A stretch of 64,000 bases of DNA from Streptomyces hawaiiensis (GTDB taxonomy: Bacteria > Actinomycetota > Actinomycetes > Streptomycetales > Streptomycetaceae): NCBI RefSeq assembly GCF_004803895.1, contig NZ_CP021978.1, positions 2,418,001-2,482,000 of the forward strand, read 5' to 3'. Shown here piece after piece: positions 41,910-49,783 of the stretch (its first letter is position 1; each line of letters starts with the position of its first letter). Under the pieces are notes generated by a model, which was not told the DNA's origin, did no database searches, and was given only the letters and a program-made list of their open reading frames with translations. The translations under genes were made by a program, and so were the position numbers.

Positions 41910-42704
41910 CTAGGGCTCGGTCCGCCGCTGCTCCGTCTGCTTTTCCTTCTCGGCCTGTTCCTTCTCGGCCTTCGCGAGAGCGGCCCTGGCCGCCTTCTCG
42001 GCTTCCTTCTCCGCCTTCGCCGCTTCCGTGAGCTGCCGCTTCATGGCCGTCGCGTACATGTCGACGTACTCCTGGCCGGAGAGGTTCATGATCTCGTACA
42101 TGACCTCGTCGGTCACGGCGCGCAGCACGAACCGGTCGTTCTCCATGCCCTGGTAGCGGCTGAAGTCCAGGGGCTTGCCGATCCGGATGCCGGGCCGCAT
42201 CAGCTTCGGCATGACCTTCCCGGGTGGCTGGATCTTCTCCGTGTCGATCATGGCGACGGGGATGACCGGCGCGCCGGTCGCGAGCGCCACGCGCGCGAGG
42301 CCGCCCGGCTTGCCCCGGTAGAGCCGTCCGTCGGGCGAGCGCGTGCCCTCCGGGTAGAGCCCGAACAGCTCACCGCGCTCCAGCACCTCTATGCCGCTCC
42401 TGATGGCGGCCTCACCCGCGCCGCGCGCGCCGGAGCGGTCCACGGGGAGCTGCCCGACTCCTTTGAAGAAGGCGGCCGTCAGCCGGCCCTTCACACCGGG
42501 CGTGGTGAAGTACTCGGCCTTGGCGATGAAGGTGACCTTGCGGTCGAGGACGGCAGGCAGGAAGAAGGAGTCGGAGAACGACAGGTGATTGCTCGCCAGG
42601 ATCGCAGCGCCCTCGGCGGGTACGTTCTCCAGGCCCTCCACCCAGGGTCTGAAGGCGAGCTTCAGCGGACCCCCGATGGTGACCTTCATCGCGCCGTACA
42701 ACAA
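41910..42704 (-). CDS. plsC: 1-acyl-glycerol-3-phosphate acyltransferase family protein
   Basis: This PlsC-type membrane acyltransferase acts in phospholipid synthesis. The 264-residue protein has motif I NHLSFSD (H-x4-D) near residue 39, motif II VGQLPVDRSG, motif III LYPEGTRSPDG and motif IV VIPVAMI. The C-terminal 45 residues are a Lys/Glu/Ala-rich helix (AAKAEKEAEKAARAALAKAEKEQ), predicted to be a coiled coil or a membrane-surface helix. TTG 42704 is 7 nt after AGGAGG and is preferred. ATG 42689 (MKVTIGG) is an alternative. It is upstream of macS in the same direction. Confidence 0.9.
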   Translation of the reverse strand: MLYGAMKVTIGGPLKLAFRPWVEGLENVPAEGAAILASNHLSFSDSFFLPAVLDRKVTFIAKAEYFTTPGVKGRLTAAFFKGVGQLPVDRSGARGAGEAAIRSGIEVLERGELFGLYPEGTRSPDGRLYRGKPGGLARVALATGAPVIPVAMIDTEKIQPPGKVMPKLMRPGIRIGKPLDFSRYQGMENDRFVLRAVTDEVMYEIMNLSGQEYVDMYATAMKRQLTEAAKAEKEAEKAARAALAKAEKEQAEKEKQTEQRRTEP

Positions 42705-42892
42705 CCGAGTGCCTCCTGTATGTGTCGGTCAGACCTTAACCCGGAGCACTGTCAAAGGCTCCGACGGCCCTGGTCGGTGTCAGTGCGGTCGCGTACGGTG
42801 AAGGTCCCGCGCACGACGCGCGAACACCTTCCATGACGTTCCGTGACATTCCGTGATCGTGCCAGTCCCTTCTCACGACCAGGAGGCCGAAG

Positions 42893-43690
42893 GTGCCGGT
42901 CCTTGCCGGAGCCGAGCCGTTCCACCACGAGGGCGGAGAGGTCGCCGTCCTCCTCTGCCACGGCTTCACCGGATCACCGCAGTCGCTGCGCCCCTGGGCG
43001 GAGCACCTCGCCGAGCATGGCCTGACCGTCTCCCTGCCGCTGCTGCCGGGGCACGGCACGCGCTGGGAGGACCTGCGGATCACCGGCTGGCAGGACTGGT
43101 ACGCGGAGGTGGACCGCGAGCTGCGCCTCCTGTGCGAGCGCCGGGAAACGGTCTTCGTGGCCGGTCTGTCCATGGGCGGCGCACTGGCCCTGCGACTGGC
43201 CGCGAAGCACGGCGACGCCGTCCGCGGTGTCGTGGTCGTCAACCCCGCGAACAAGGTCCACGGCCTGGCCGCGCACGCCCTGCCGGTGGTGCGCCACCTC
43301 GTCCCCGCGACGAAGGGCATCGCCAGCGACATCGCCAAGCCGGACGGCAGGGAGCTCGGCTACGACCGGGTGCCGCTGCACGCGGCGCATTCGCTGCGCC
43401 GGTTCTTCCAGGCCACCGACCGCGAGCTGCCGCAGGTCACCCAGCCGGTGCTGTTGCTGCGCAGCCCGCAGGACCATGTGGTGCCGCCCGCCGACTCGGC
43501 CCGGATCCTCAGCCGTATCTCGTCGACGGATGTGAAAGAGGTCATCCTGGAACAGAGCTACCACGTCGCCACGTTGGACCATGACGCGGACCGGATCCAC
43601 GAGGAGAGCCTCGCGTTCATCGGCCGCATCGCGTCCGGCCTCGGCAAGGAGCCCGGGTTCGGCAAGGAAGGGACGACCGCAGGTGGCTGA
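42893..43690 (+). CDS. Alpha/beta-hydrolase carboxylesterase
   Basis: This 265-residue esterase is of the thermostable carboxylesterase/monoacylglycerol lipase type. VLLCHGFTGSPQSLRPWAEHLAEHG carries the oxyanion-hole HGFTGS. The nucleophile Ser is in AGLSMGGALAL near residue 94, the acid in RSPQDHVVPP and the His in SYHVATLDHDADRI. No signal peptide is seen, so it is cytoplasmic. GTG 42893 has AGGAGG at good spacing. It overlaps the next gene by 8 nt. It may act on lipids, given plsC next door. Confidence 0.92.
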   Translation: MPVLAGAEPFHHEGGEVAVLLCHGFTGSPQSLRPWAEHLAEHGLTVSLPLLPGHGTRWEDLRITGWQDWYAEVDRELRLLCERRETVFVAGLSMGGALALRLAAKHGDAVRGVVVVNPANKVHGLAAHALPVVRHLVPATKGIASDIAKPDGRELGYDRVPLHAAHSLRRFFQATDRELPQVTQPVLLLRSPQDHVVPPADSARILSRISSTDVKEVILEQSYHVATLDHDADRIHEESLAFIGRIASGLGKEPGFGKEGTTAGG

Positions 43691-44312
43691 GCACGACTCC
43701 GACCGCGAGGGCCGGGAGCCGGACGAGAAGGGCGTCCCCATCGACGAGGAGGCCGCCTGGGCGGCGATCGTCGCCGGGTACGGCGACGAGCCGCCGGACC
43801 CGCCGGGCGCCAAGCCGTTCAAGTCGGTCGAGGACCTGGCCCTGCCGGCGACCGGGACCAACGACGCCGTGATCGACGGCGGCGGGGGCGACACGGCCGT
43901 GAAGTCCGAGGACGCCGTCAAGCCCGCCGAGCCGCAGGATTCCGGGGAGCCCGGGGACCAGCCCGTGAAGCCCCTGGGCGGCTCGGTTTCCTTCGCGCCC
44001 GGCACCGGCCCGCGCGACTACTCCGTGTCCGAGCCCGCAGAGGACGACTTCGACGAGGACGACGAGGGCCACTTCGTGCCCCCGGAGCCTCCCCCGCTGC
44101 CCACCGCCGACCCGACGGCCAAGTTCGCCTGGCTCGGCGTGCTCGGCGGCCCGGTGCTGCTCCTGCTGGCCGTACTGCTCGGCTGGGACATGACCTGGTG
44201 GCTGGCCACGCTGGGGATCGGCGGGTTCCTCGGCGGGTTCACGACGCTGGTGATGCGGATGCGGACGGACGACGAGGGCGATGACGACCCCGGGCGGGGC
44301 GCGGTCGTCTAG
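43683..44312 (+). CDS. Membrane protein with long acidic N-terminus
   Basis: I do not recognise a family. The 209-residue protein has a disordered acidic N-terminal region (about 1-140, rich in Asp, Glu, Pro and Gly), with EEAAWAAIVAGYGDEPPDPPG as its most regular part, then two membrane helices (FAWLGVLGGPVLLLLAVLLGW and WWLATLGIGGFLGGFTTLVM) and a charged tail. Its GTG overlaps the esterase 3' end, so the two are coupled. Its stop TAG overlaps the convergent stop of the next gene on the sequence CTAG. Confidence 0.85.
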   Translation: MAEHDSDREGREPDEKGVPIDEEAAWAAIVAGYGDEPPDPPGAKPFKSVEDLALPATGTNDAVIDGGGGDTAVKSEDAVKPAEPQDSGEPGDQPVKPLGGSVSFAPGTGPRDYSVSEPAEDDFDEDDEGHFVPPEPPPLPTADPTAKFAWLGVLGGPVLLLLAVLLGWDMTWWLATLGIGGFLGGFTTLVMRMRTDDEGDDDPGRGAVV

Positions 44313-45055
44313 GAAGCCGGGACTCTGAGGGCGGCCAGGACCGGGAGGTGGTCCGTGGCCGCCCTCAGGTCTGCGTCGGACACCCCCGGGTGCCCGGAAG
44401 GCACGCCGCAGCCCAGGACCTCGATGTCCTGCGTCGCGAAGATCGCGTCGATGCGCTGGTAGGGGTCGCCGGGCGTCCAGGTGTGCTCGCCGCCCCAGGG
44501 GGCCGCGGCCCGGCAGTCGGTCAGGCTGTCGGCCAGCCGGCGGAAGGCGGGGCCGTCGGGGCGTTCGTTGAGGTCGCCGCCGGCGATCGCGTGCTCCACA
44601 CCCATGCCGGCGAGCCGGTCCAGGAGCATGCCGGACTGCTCGTGGCGCTCGTCCTTCTGGAGGGACAGGTGGCAGCTGAGTACGCCGAGGCGGGTGCCGG
44701 CGACGCGGACGACCGCGGTGGCGAAGCCGCGGCGGTGCAGGCCGGGGGTGGGGGGCAGGAGGATGTCCTCCGTGCGTTCGACGCCGACCCGGAGCGAGCT
44801 GAGGATCGCCGGTCCTGTGGTGGTGGCGCCGCCGGTGACGATCACCAGGTCGGATGCGAGGGCCAGGCGGGCGAGTTTCTTGCGCCAGCGGAAGAAGCGG
44901 GGGGCTTCTTGGACGAGGACGAGGTCGGGCTCGCACGCCCTGATGACCCGGACCAGGGCGTCGGTGTCGTCGCGCAGGGAGCGGATGTTGTAACCGAGGA
45001 CCCTGATGACCGCGGAACCGTCGGGCTCGGTACGGGAGTTGGGGAGCAGCGACAT
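44309..45055 (-). CDS. Endonuclease/exonuclease/phosphatase-family protein
   Basis: This 248-residue EEP-superfamily hydrolase has the metal and catalytic blocks: VLGYNIRSLR near the start, LVLVQEAPRFF (metal Glu), VLSCHLSLQ, HAIAGGDLNERPDG (Asn and Asp), YQRIDAIFAT and VSDADLRAATDHLPVLAAL (catalytic His). Members cleave nucleic acids, inositol phosphates or sphingolipids, and the substrate here cannot be told. There is no signal peptide. ATG 45055 has a GGGGAG-like ribosome-binding site. It is convergent with the membrane protein gene with overlapping stops. Confidence 0.88.
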   Translation of the reverse strand: MSLLPNSRTEPDGSAVIRVLGYNIRSLRDDTDALVRVIRACEPDLVLVQEAPRFFRWRKKLARLALASDLVIVTGGATTTGPAILSSLRVGVERTEDILLPPTPGLHRRGFATAVVRVAGTRLGVLSCHLSLQKDERHEQSGMLLDRLAGMGVEHAIAGGDLNERPDGPAFRRLADSLTDCRAAAPWGGEHTWTPGDPYQRIDAIFATQDIEVLGCGVPSGHPGVSDADLRAATDHLPVLAALRVPAS

Positions 45056-45123
45056 GTGATCAATTTACGCCCAACGGGGCGGGGCGCGGGGATGGTGCGC
45101 GAATGCCGGTCGCATGTGGTCGA

Positions 45124-45145
45124 TCGCGCAGTTCCCCGCGCCCCT
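45124..45145. repeat. Interspersed intergenic repeat, copy 1
   Basis: The 22-bp sequence with core CGCGCAGTTCCCCGCGCCCC recurs exactly at 53322-53343 and, inverted with a few changes, at about 48066-48087. All three copies are intergenic. Such short GC-rich palindromic-like repeats are common in Streptomyces genomes. Confidence 0.75.
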
Positions 45146-45166
45146 GGGCGCGCACCCTGACGGCGT

Positions 45167-46120
45167 TTACATGATCGGGTCGGGCTCGCGGGCCAGGTCG
45201 GCCGCTCCTACCAGACCGGCCTTGTTGCCCAGTTCCGCTGCCCGGACCTCGGCCACCGGGCGCCAGTTGCCGCCGACCAGCCAGCGCTTGTACGACTTGC
45301 GGATCGGGCCCAGGACCAGTTCGCCCTCGTCGGAGAGGCCGCCGCCGACGATGAACGCCGAGGGGTCGAAGAGGGAGGCGAGGTCGGCGAGGCCCGCACC
45401 GACCCAGCGGGCCAGTTCGCGGTAGGAGTCGACGGCGACCCGGTCACCCTGGCGGGCGGCCATGGAGATGTGCTTGCCCTCGATGCCGTCGGGCGTGCCG
45501 TTGCCGAGGCCGAGCAGGATCTCGGCGTTCTCGGGGGTGGCGTTGGCGCGCTGCTTGGCGTACCTCACCAGCGCCCGGCCGGACGCGTACTGCTCCCAGC
45601 AGCCCTGCGAGCCGCAGCCGCACAGCAGGCCGTCCGGCACCATGCGGATGTGGCCGAACTCGGCGGCCACGCCGAAGTGCCCGCGGCGCAGCTTGTTGCC
45701 GATGATGATGCCGCCGCCGAGGCCGGTGCCCAGCGTGATGCAGATGACGTTGCGGTGGCCCTTGCCGGCACCGAACTTGTACTCGCCCCACGCCGCCGCG
45801 TTCGCGTCGTTCTCCACGACCACCGGGAGGCCCACGCGGGCCTCGACCTTCTCCTTGAGCGGCTCGTTGCGCCAGTGGATGTTGGGCGCGAAGTAGACCT
45901 CGGAGCGCTGGCGGTTCACGTAGCCGGCGGCACCGATGCCCACGCCGACGATGTCGTGACCGACGCGTGCGCCCTCCACCGCCGAGGCGATGGCGTCCAC
46001 GATGCCCTCGGCCGTGCCCGGGGTCGGCACCTTGTGGGTCGAGAGGATGTTGCCTTCCTCATCGACCACGCCGGCCGCGATCTTCGTGCCGCCGATGTCG
46101 ACGCCGATGGTGAGTCCCAT
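45167..46120 (-). CDS. glkA: ROK-family glucokinase
   Basis: GlkA phosphorylates glucose and in Streptomyces also mediates carbon catabolite repression. The 317-residue protein has the ATP motif IGVDIGGTKIAAGVVD at the start, the glucose-binding VENDANAAAWGEYKFGAG, ITLGTGLGGGIIIG, and the ROK zinc motif C-G-C-G-S-Q-G-C-W-E near residues 165-174 with its His in EFGHIRM. ATG 46120 follows GAGGGA. It lies 133 nt after the SCO2127-like gene in the same direction, the known glkA arrangement. Confidence 0.97.
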   Translation of the reverse strand: MGLTIGVDIGGTKIAAGVVDEEGNILSTHKVPTPGTAEGIVDAIASAVEGARVGHDIVGVGIGAAGYVNRQRSEVYFAPNIHWRNEPLKEKVEARVGLPVVVENDANAAAWGEYKFGAGKGHRNVICITLGTGLGGGIIIGNKLRRGHFGVAAEFGHIRMVPDGLLCGCGSQGCWEQYASGRALVRYAKQRANATPENAEILLGLGNGTPDGIEGKHISMAARQGDRVAVDSYRELARWVGAGLADLASLFDPSAFIVGGGLSDEGELVLGPIRKSYKRWLVGGNWRPVAEVRAAELGNKAGLVGAADLAREPDPIM

Positions 46121-46253
46121 GAATCCCTCAGTTTCGGTCGAGCCCCGCTACGGCCAACGGTACCCGAGGCCCTGCCGTCGGGTTGGCTGTCGTCCGCACG
46201 GTGGGCACCCCGGCCGGCCGCTCCGGGCCCGCCGCTCGGCCGGGGCCGGGGAC

Positions 46254-46754
46254 TCAGTCCAGGTCGATGCGCTCCCCGGGACCGGCGTCGTCGCCGCCGT
46301 CCCGGCGTTCGCCCTGGTCACGGGGGTCGCCTTGATCGTCGCGGCCGGTCCAGCGGCGCTCCTGGGCCTGGACGGCGGAGCGGTAGGCGGCGAGCAGCTC
46401 GTTCCCGGCCGCTGCCAGGTGGTCGAAGACATCCGGATTGCGCTCGATGACGGGTTCCACGGCGCCCTTGGCCTGCTGGACGACCTGCCGGACGACCTGC
46501 TGCGCGGCGGGCCCCGCGACCGCGCCGAGCAGCGGGGACTGGACGCCGGACAGCTTCTCGGCGACGGTGTCGACGAGCTTCTTCAGCTCTTCGGCGGCGG
46601 AGCCCGGGGGCGTGCCGTACTGGGTGCGGCGGCGGGTCTTCTCCGCCTGGAGGTCCTCGGCGCATGCGGTCGCCCAGGCGTCGGTGTCGCTCGCCCGCAC
46701 CTCGTCCGCGGCCTCATCGCGGGCGGCGTCGAACGGGGGGAGTTCTTCGCTCAT
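46254..46754 (-). CDS. SCO2127-like protein (DUF5304)
   Basis: This 166-residue protein lies directly upstream of glkA. It has an acidic N-terminus (EELPPFDAARDEAADEV), a central helical part (AEELKKLVDTVAEKLSGVQSPLLGAVAGPAAQQVVRQVVQQAKGAVEPVIERNPDVFDHLAAAGNELLAAYRSAV) and an acidic disordered tail. In S. coelicolor the gene in this place (SCO2127) stimulates glucose kinase and glucose uptake in some mutants, as I recall. The molecular role is open. ATG 46754 has AGGAGT upstream, and GTGAAC with TAATGT (46815-46786) forms a promoter candidate with an 18-nt spacer. Confidence 0.85.
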   Translation of the reverse strand: MSEELPPFDAARDEAADEVRASDTDAWATACAEDLQAEKTRRRTQYGTPPGSAAEELKKLVDTVAEKLSGVQSPLLGAVAGPAAQQVVRQVVQQAKGAVEPVIERNPDVFDHLAAAGNELLAAYRSAVQAQERRWTGRDDQGDPRDQGERRDGGDDAGPGERIDLD

Positions 46755-46859
46755 GACGGACTCCTGACTACGGCTCGTCCCTACGACATTACCCGAACGG
46801 GCGTACCGCGTTCACGGGCCGGGGCCTGCCGTGTCTCCCCGGTCCGGCGCCCTGCTGTT

Positions 46860-48029
46860 TCACCGGGCCCGCGGCCACAGCTTCGGGTCGGGTGCGAAGC
46901 GGATCCGCAGCTCGCCCTCGCGCAGGGCGGCTCCGTCGACGGTGCAGCGGCGCAGCACGGAGGGCAGCGGGACGATCCGGCGGAACCGCCCCGCCGTGAC
47001 GACGAGTTCGTCACCGCGCCGGACGAGGTCCAGTTCCTCGCGTATGGCGCCGGGCAGCGGGATCTGCCAGACGAGGACGCCGTCATCGCCGAGCCGGTCG
47101 GTCACGGGCCAGTCGGCCGCGGGGGGCGCCTGCCCGACGCCGGGTACGGCGAGCGCGGTGAGGTCGTCGGTGCCGCGCGGGTCGTGTCCGAGGTGGGGGA
47201 CGGTGCGGACGTCGTAGGTCTCCCGCCACTCCTCCAGCGTCTTGCGCTGCTGGGCGACCGCGCCGGCGAGCCAGGTGTCCGGGGAGGCCTCGGGCAGGAC
47301 GCGGCTGGCGACCACGACGTCGGTGCGCAGACCGCGCAGGGCGAGGCCGAGGCCGGCGGTGCGCAGCGCGTCGGCGCCGGCCGGGCCGGGTTCGGCGACC
47401 AGGCGTACGACGGTGTCGCGGTCGGCGAGGACCGCCTCGACGGCGGCCAGTTCCAGGTCCCAGCGGGCTGCCGTCTCGTAGAGCCACTCGGCGGGCATGG
47501 GGACGCCGGCGAGGCGGCCCAGGACGGGGCGCAGGGCGCGGGCGGCCTGCCGTTCGGGCGGGAGCAGGCGGCGCAGGTAGCGGCGGAGTTCCTCGGGCAG
47601 GGCGAGGAGGGCGAGGGCCTGCGGGGCCGGGGGGAGGTCGACGACGAGGGTGTCGTACTTCTCTGACAGCACGGCGTCGCGCAGGGCGCGCAGCACGGCG
47701 AGTTCCTCGGCGCCGGGCAGGGGGGTGAGTTCCTCGGGGTCCAGGCGGGAGGCGCCGAGGAAGTCCAGGGCGGTGGCGGCGCGGTCCTGGAGGGCGGTGA
47801 GGTCCCTGCGGAAGTCCTGGGCGGCGTCGGGTCGCCAGGCGGTGAGCTGCGGGGCTGCCTGGACCGGGGCCGGGCCGGTCCGCACCCCCAGGGCGGCACC
47901 GAGGGTGTCCGCGCGGTCGGTGCCGAGGACGAGGGTGCGGGTGCCCTCGGCTGCCGCGGCCAGGGCGGTCGCGGCCGCGAGGGTGGTACGACCGCTGCCG
48001 CCGGGGCCGGTGATCAGGATGGTGCGCAT
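46860..48029 (-). CDS. ArsA-like ATPase with altered P-loop
   Basis: This 389-residue protein has the ArsA/GET3 outline: N-terminal RTILITGPGGSGRTTLAAATALAAAAEGTRTLVLGTD, the YDTLVVDLPPAPQALALLALPEELRRYLR switch block and a C-terminal beta domain (IPLPGAIREELDLVRRGDELVV). The deviant Walker A reads GPGGSGRTT, lacking both the signature Lys (G-K-G-G) and the P-loop Lys (G-K-T). The substrate may be tail-anchored proteins or regulators rather than arsenite, as no ars genes are near. ATG 48029 is used. It is next to the SRPBCC gene in the same direction. Confidence 0.85.
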   Translation of the reverse strand: MRTILITGPGGSGRTTLAAATALAAAAEGTRTLVLGTDRADTLGAALGVRTGPAPVQAAPQLTAWRPDAAQDFRRDLTALQDRAATALDFLGASRLDPEELTPLPGAEELAVLRALRDAVLSEKYDTLVVDLPPAPQALALLALPEELRRYLRRLLPPERQAARALRPVLGRLAGVPMPAEWLYETAARWDLELAAVEAVLADRDTVVRLVAEPGPAGADALRTAGLGLALRGLRTDVVVASRVLPEASPDTWLAGAVAQQRKTLEEWRETYDVRTVPHLGHDPRGTDDLTALAVPGVGQAPPAADWPVTDRLGDDGVLVWQIPLPGAIREELDLVRRGDELVVTAGRFRRIVPLPSVLRRCTVDGAALREGELRIRFAPDPKLWPRAR

Positions 48030-48065
48030 GGGGTGGAACGCTACCCCGGGGCTGGCGGCCGGGGG

Positions 48066-48087
48066 CACGGGGAACCGCGCGACCAGC
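48066..48087. repeat. Interspersed intergenic repeat, copy 3 (inverted, diverged)
   Basis: Read on the minus strand, TCGCGCGGTTCCCCGTGCCC aligns with copies 1 and 2 with a few mismatches. It lies between the ArsA-like start and the SRPBCC stop. Confidence 0.6.
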
Positions 48088-48139
48088 CACGAGGGACCCG
48101 CACCCGGCACTACGCGGGCAACCCGCTACGGCGCGGCTC

Positions 48140-48580
48140 CTACTGGCCCGATTCCACGCGCTTCTTCAGACCTGCCAGCGCCCTGTCGATGATGACCTTC
48201 TCCGCCTTGCGCTTGATCATGCCGAGCATGGGGATCTTGACGTCCACGGTCAGTACGTATGTGACCTCCGTGCCGCCCGCGCCGGACGGCTTGAGGAGGT
48301 ACGTGCCGTCGAGGGAGCGCAGCATCTGGGACTTCACCAGCGTCCAGGACACCTCGTTCTCTCCGGTCCAGGTGTAGCCGAGAACCTGGTCGTCCTTGAT
48401 CGCGCCCGCGTCCATGACGAGGCGGACCTGCTCGGCGCGGCCCTGGGCGTCGGTCTTCAGGACCTCCGCCTCCTTCACCTCGCCGGTCCAGTCCGGGTAG
48501 CGGGCGAAGTCGGAGATGACCGCCATGACGTCGGCCGGGGCCGCCTCGATGGTGATGCTCGAGCTGGTGTGTTCCGCCAT
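48140..48580 (-). CDS. SRPBCC-family (START-like) protein
   Basis: This 146-residue protein has the polyketide-cyclase/dehydrase-like SRPBCC fold: SSSITIEAAPADVMAVISDFARYPDWTGEVKEAEVL at the start, a central VSWTLVKSQMLRSLDGTYLLKP, and the C-terminal helix MIKRKAEKVIIDRALAGLKKRVES. It is a probable ligand-binding or lipid-binding protein, and no catalytic residues can be assigned. ATG 48580 has GGAGGAG. It lies upstream of the ArsA-like gene, and this pair is common in actinobacteria as far as I recall. Confidence 0.9.
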   Translation of the reverse strand: MAEHTSSSITIEAAPADVMAVISDFARYPDWTGEVKEAEVLKTDAQGRAEQVRLVMDAGAIKDDQVLGYTWTGENEVSWTLVKSQMLRSLDGTYLLKPSGAGGTEVTYVLTVDVKIPMLGMIKRKAEKVIIDRALAGLKKRVESGQ

Positions 48581-48689
48581 CGCCGTGGCTCCTCCAGATG
48601 CGGGCCGAATATGAGGTCGTGCGCACGCGTGTGCAGCGTGAAGGCTACCGCGCACGGGACCCGCCGATCTCACCCGAGCTGCGGCGTCC

Positions 48690-49487
48690 TCACCATTCCA
48701 GCACCCAGGGCGTTCCGGTCGACGCGAAGTGCCCCACGTTCACGCACTCGGTCGCCCCGATCCGCATCCTCTTCACCAGTGGCTGGTGCACGTGCCCGAA
48801 GAGGGAGTACCGGGGCCGGGTGCGGCGGATGGCGTCCAGCAGGGCCCCGCTGCCGCGCTCGAAGCGGCGGGCGACGGTGTCGTAGACGAGCTCGGGGACC
48901 TCGGGCGGGATGTGCGTGCAGAGCACGTCGACCTCGCCCACGGCCTCGATCTTCGCCGCGTACTCCTCGTCGCTGATCTCGTACGGCGTGCGCATCGGCG
49001 TGCGCAGGCCGCCGCCGACGAAGCCGAAGACCCTGCCGCCGATCTCGACGCGCTCGCCGTCGAGGACGGTCGTGCCGGGGCCCGCGTACTCCCGCCACAG
49101 CGTCGGCATGTCGACGTTGCCGTAGGTGGCGTACGTAGGAGAGGGGAACGCGGCGAACAGCTCGGCGTACTGCTTGCGCACCGCTTCCTCGATCACCGTG
49201 GCACGGTTCCCCTGGAGAGAGGCCCACAGCTCGGTCCCGAGCACCCGGGCCTCCTCGAAGCGGCGGGCGGTGCGCAGCGCGACGATGCGGTCGGCGTTCT
49301 CGACTCCGAACAGGTCGGGGAAGATGCCGCGCGAGTGGTTGGCGTAGTCGAGGAAGAGGACGAGGTCGCCCAGGCATATCAGGGCGTCGGCGCCCTCGCC
49401 GGCCCTGGCCAGGTCACGGGCGTTGCCGTGCACGTCGCTGACCACGTGTACGCGCGTCCGGTGGTTTCCGGCTGGTGTGGGTGCCAT
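48690..49487 (-). CDS. Metallophosphoesterase
   Basis: This 265-residue calcineurin-like phosphoesterase shows the metal-binding motifs in order: VVSDVHGNARD (D-x-H), CLGDLVLF (G-D), ATYGNVDMP (G-N-x-D), VLCTHIPPEVPELV (H) and YSLFGHVHQPL (G-H-x-H). It may act on nucleotides or phospholipids. The substrate is unknown. ATG 49487 (MAPTPAGNHRTR) was chosen as the first Met in the conserved frame. The upstream frame to 49745 is not coding-like. It faces fadD across a 296-nt divergent region. Confidence 0.9.
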   Translation of the reverse strand: MAPTPAGNHRTRVHVVSDVHGNARDLARAGEGADALICLGDLVLFLDYANHSRGIFPDLFGVENADRIVALRTARRFEEARVLGTELWASLQGNRATVIEEAVRKQYAELFAAFPSPTYATYGNVDMPTLWREYAGPGTTVLDGERVEIGGRVFGFVGGGLRTPMRTPYEISDEEYAAKIEAVGEVDVLCTHIPPEVPELVYDTVARRFERGSGALLDAIRRTRPRYSLFGHVHQPLVKRMRIGATECVNVGHFASTGTPWVLEW

Positions 49488-49545
49488 GACGATCAAGCGT
49501 AAGCGTGTGCGGCAGAGGTGAACAGTGGCGGCCGGGCCTGCGGTT

Positions 49546-49559
49546 ACTGGCCAGTCAGT
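49546..49559. promoter_or_regulatory. TetR-type palindrome upstream of fadD and the phosphoesterase gene
   Basis: ACTGGCCAGTCAGT has a perfect 10-bp palindrome core (ACTGGCCAGT). It differs at one base from the palindrome at 17879-17892. It lies in the divergent region of the metallophosphoesterase and fadD genes and may be a TetR-family site. Confidence 0.45.
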
Positions 49560-49783
49560 TAGTGCGTGGACTACTGTGCGCGAAGGAATACCCAACTGTG
49601 TGACGCAGCGAACATCTCGACGGGACCCCCTGTCGGAGAAGCCATACCGGCGGGTAACGTCCGGGCAGTCCAGTCGTGCTCTGCATTTCAACAAGTGAAT
49701 GCCTGAGTACCTCCCCGAGCCTTGGACCGCACCGTCGCAGCACACACCGTCGTGGCGCCGGCGCCCTATGAGGAGCAGCAGTC

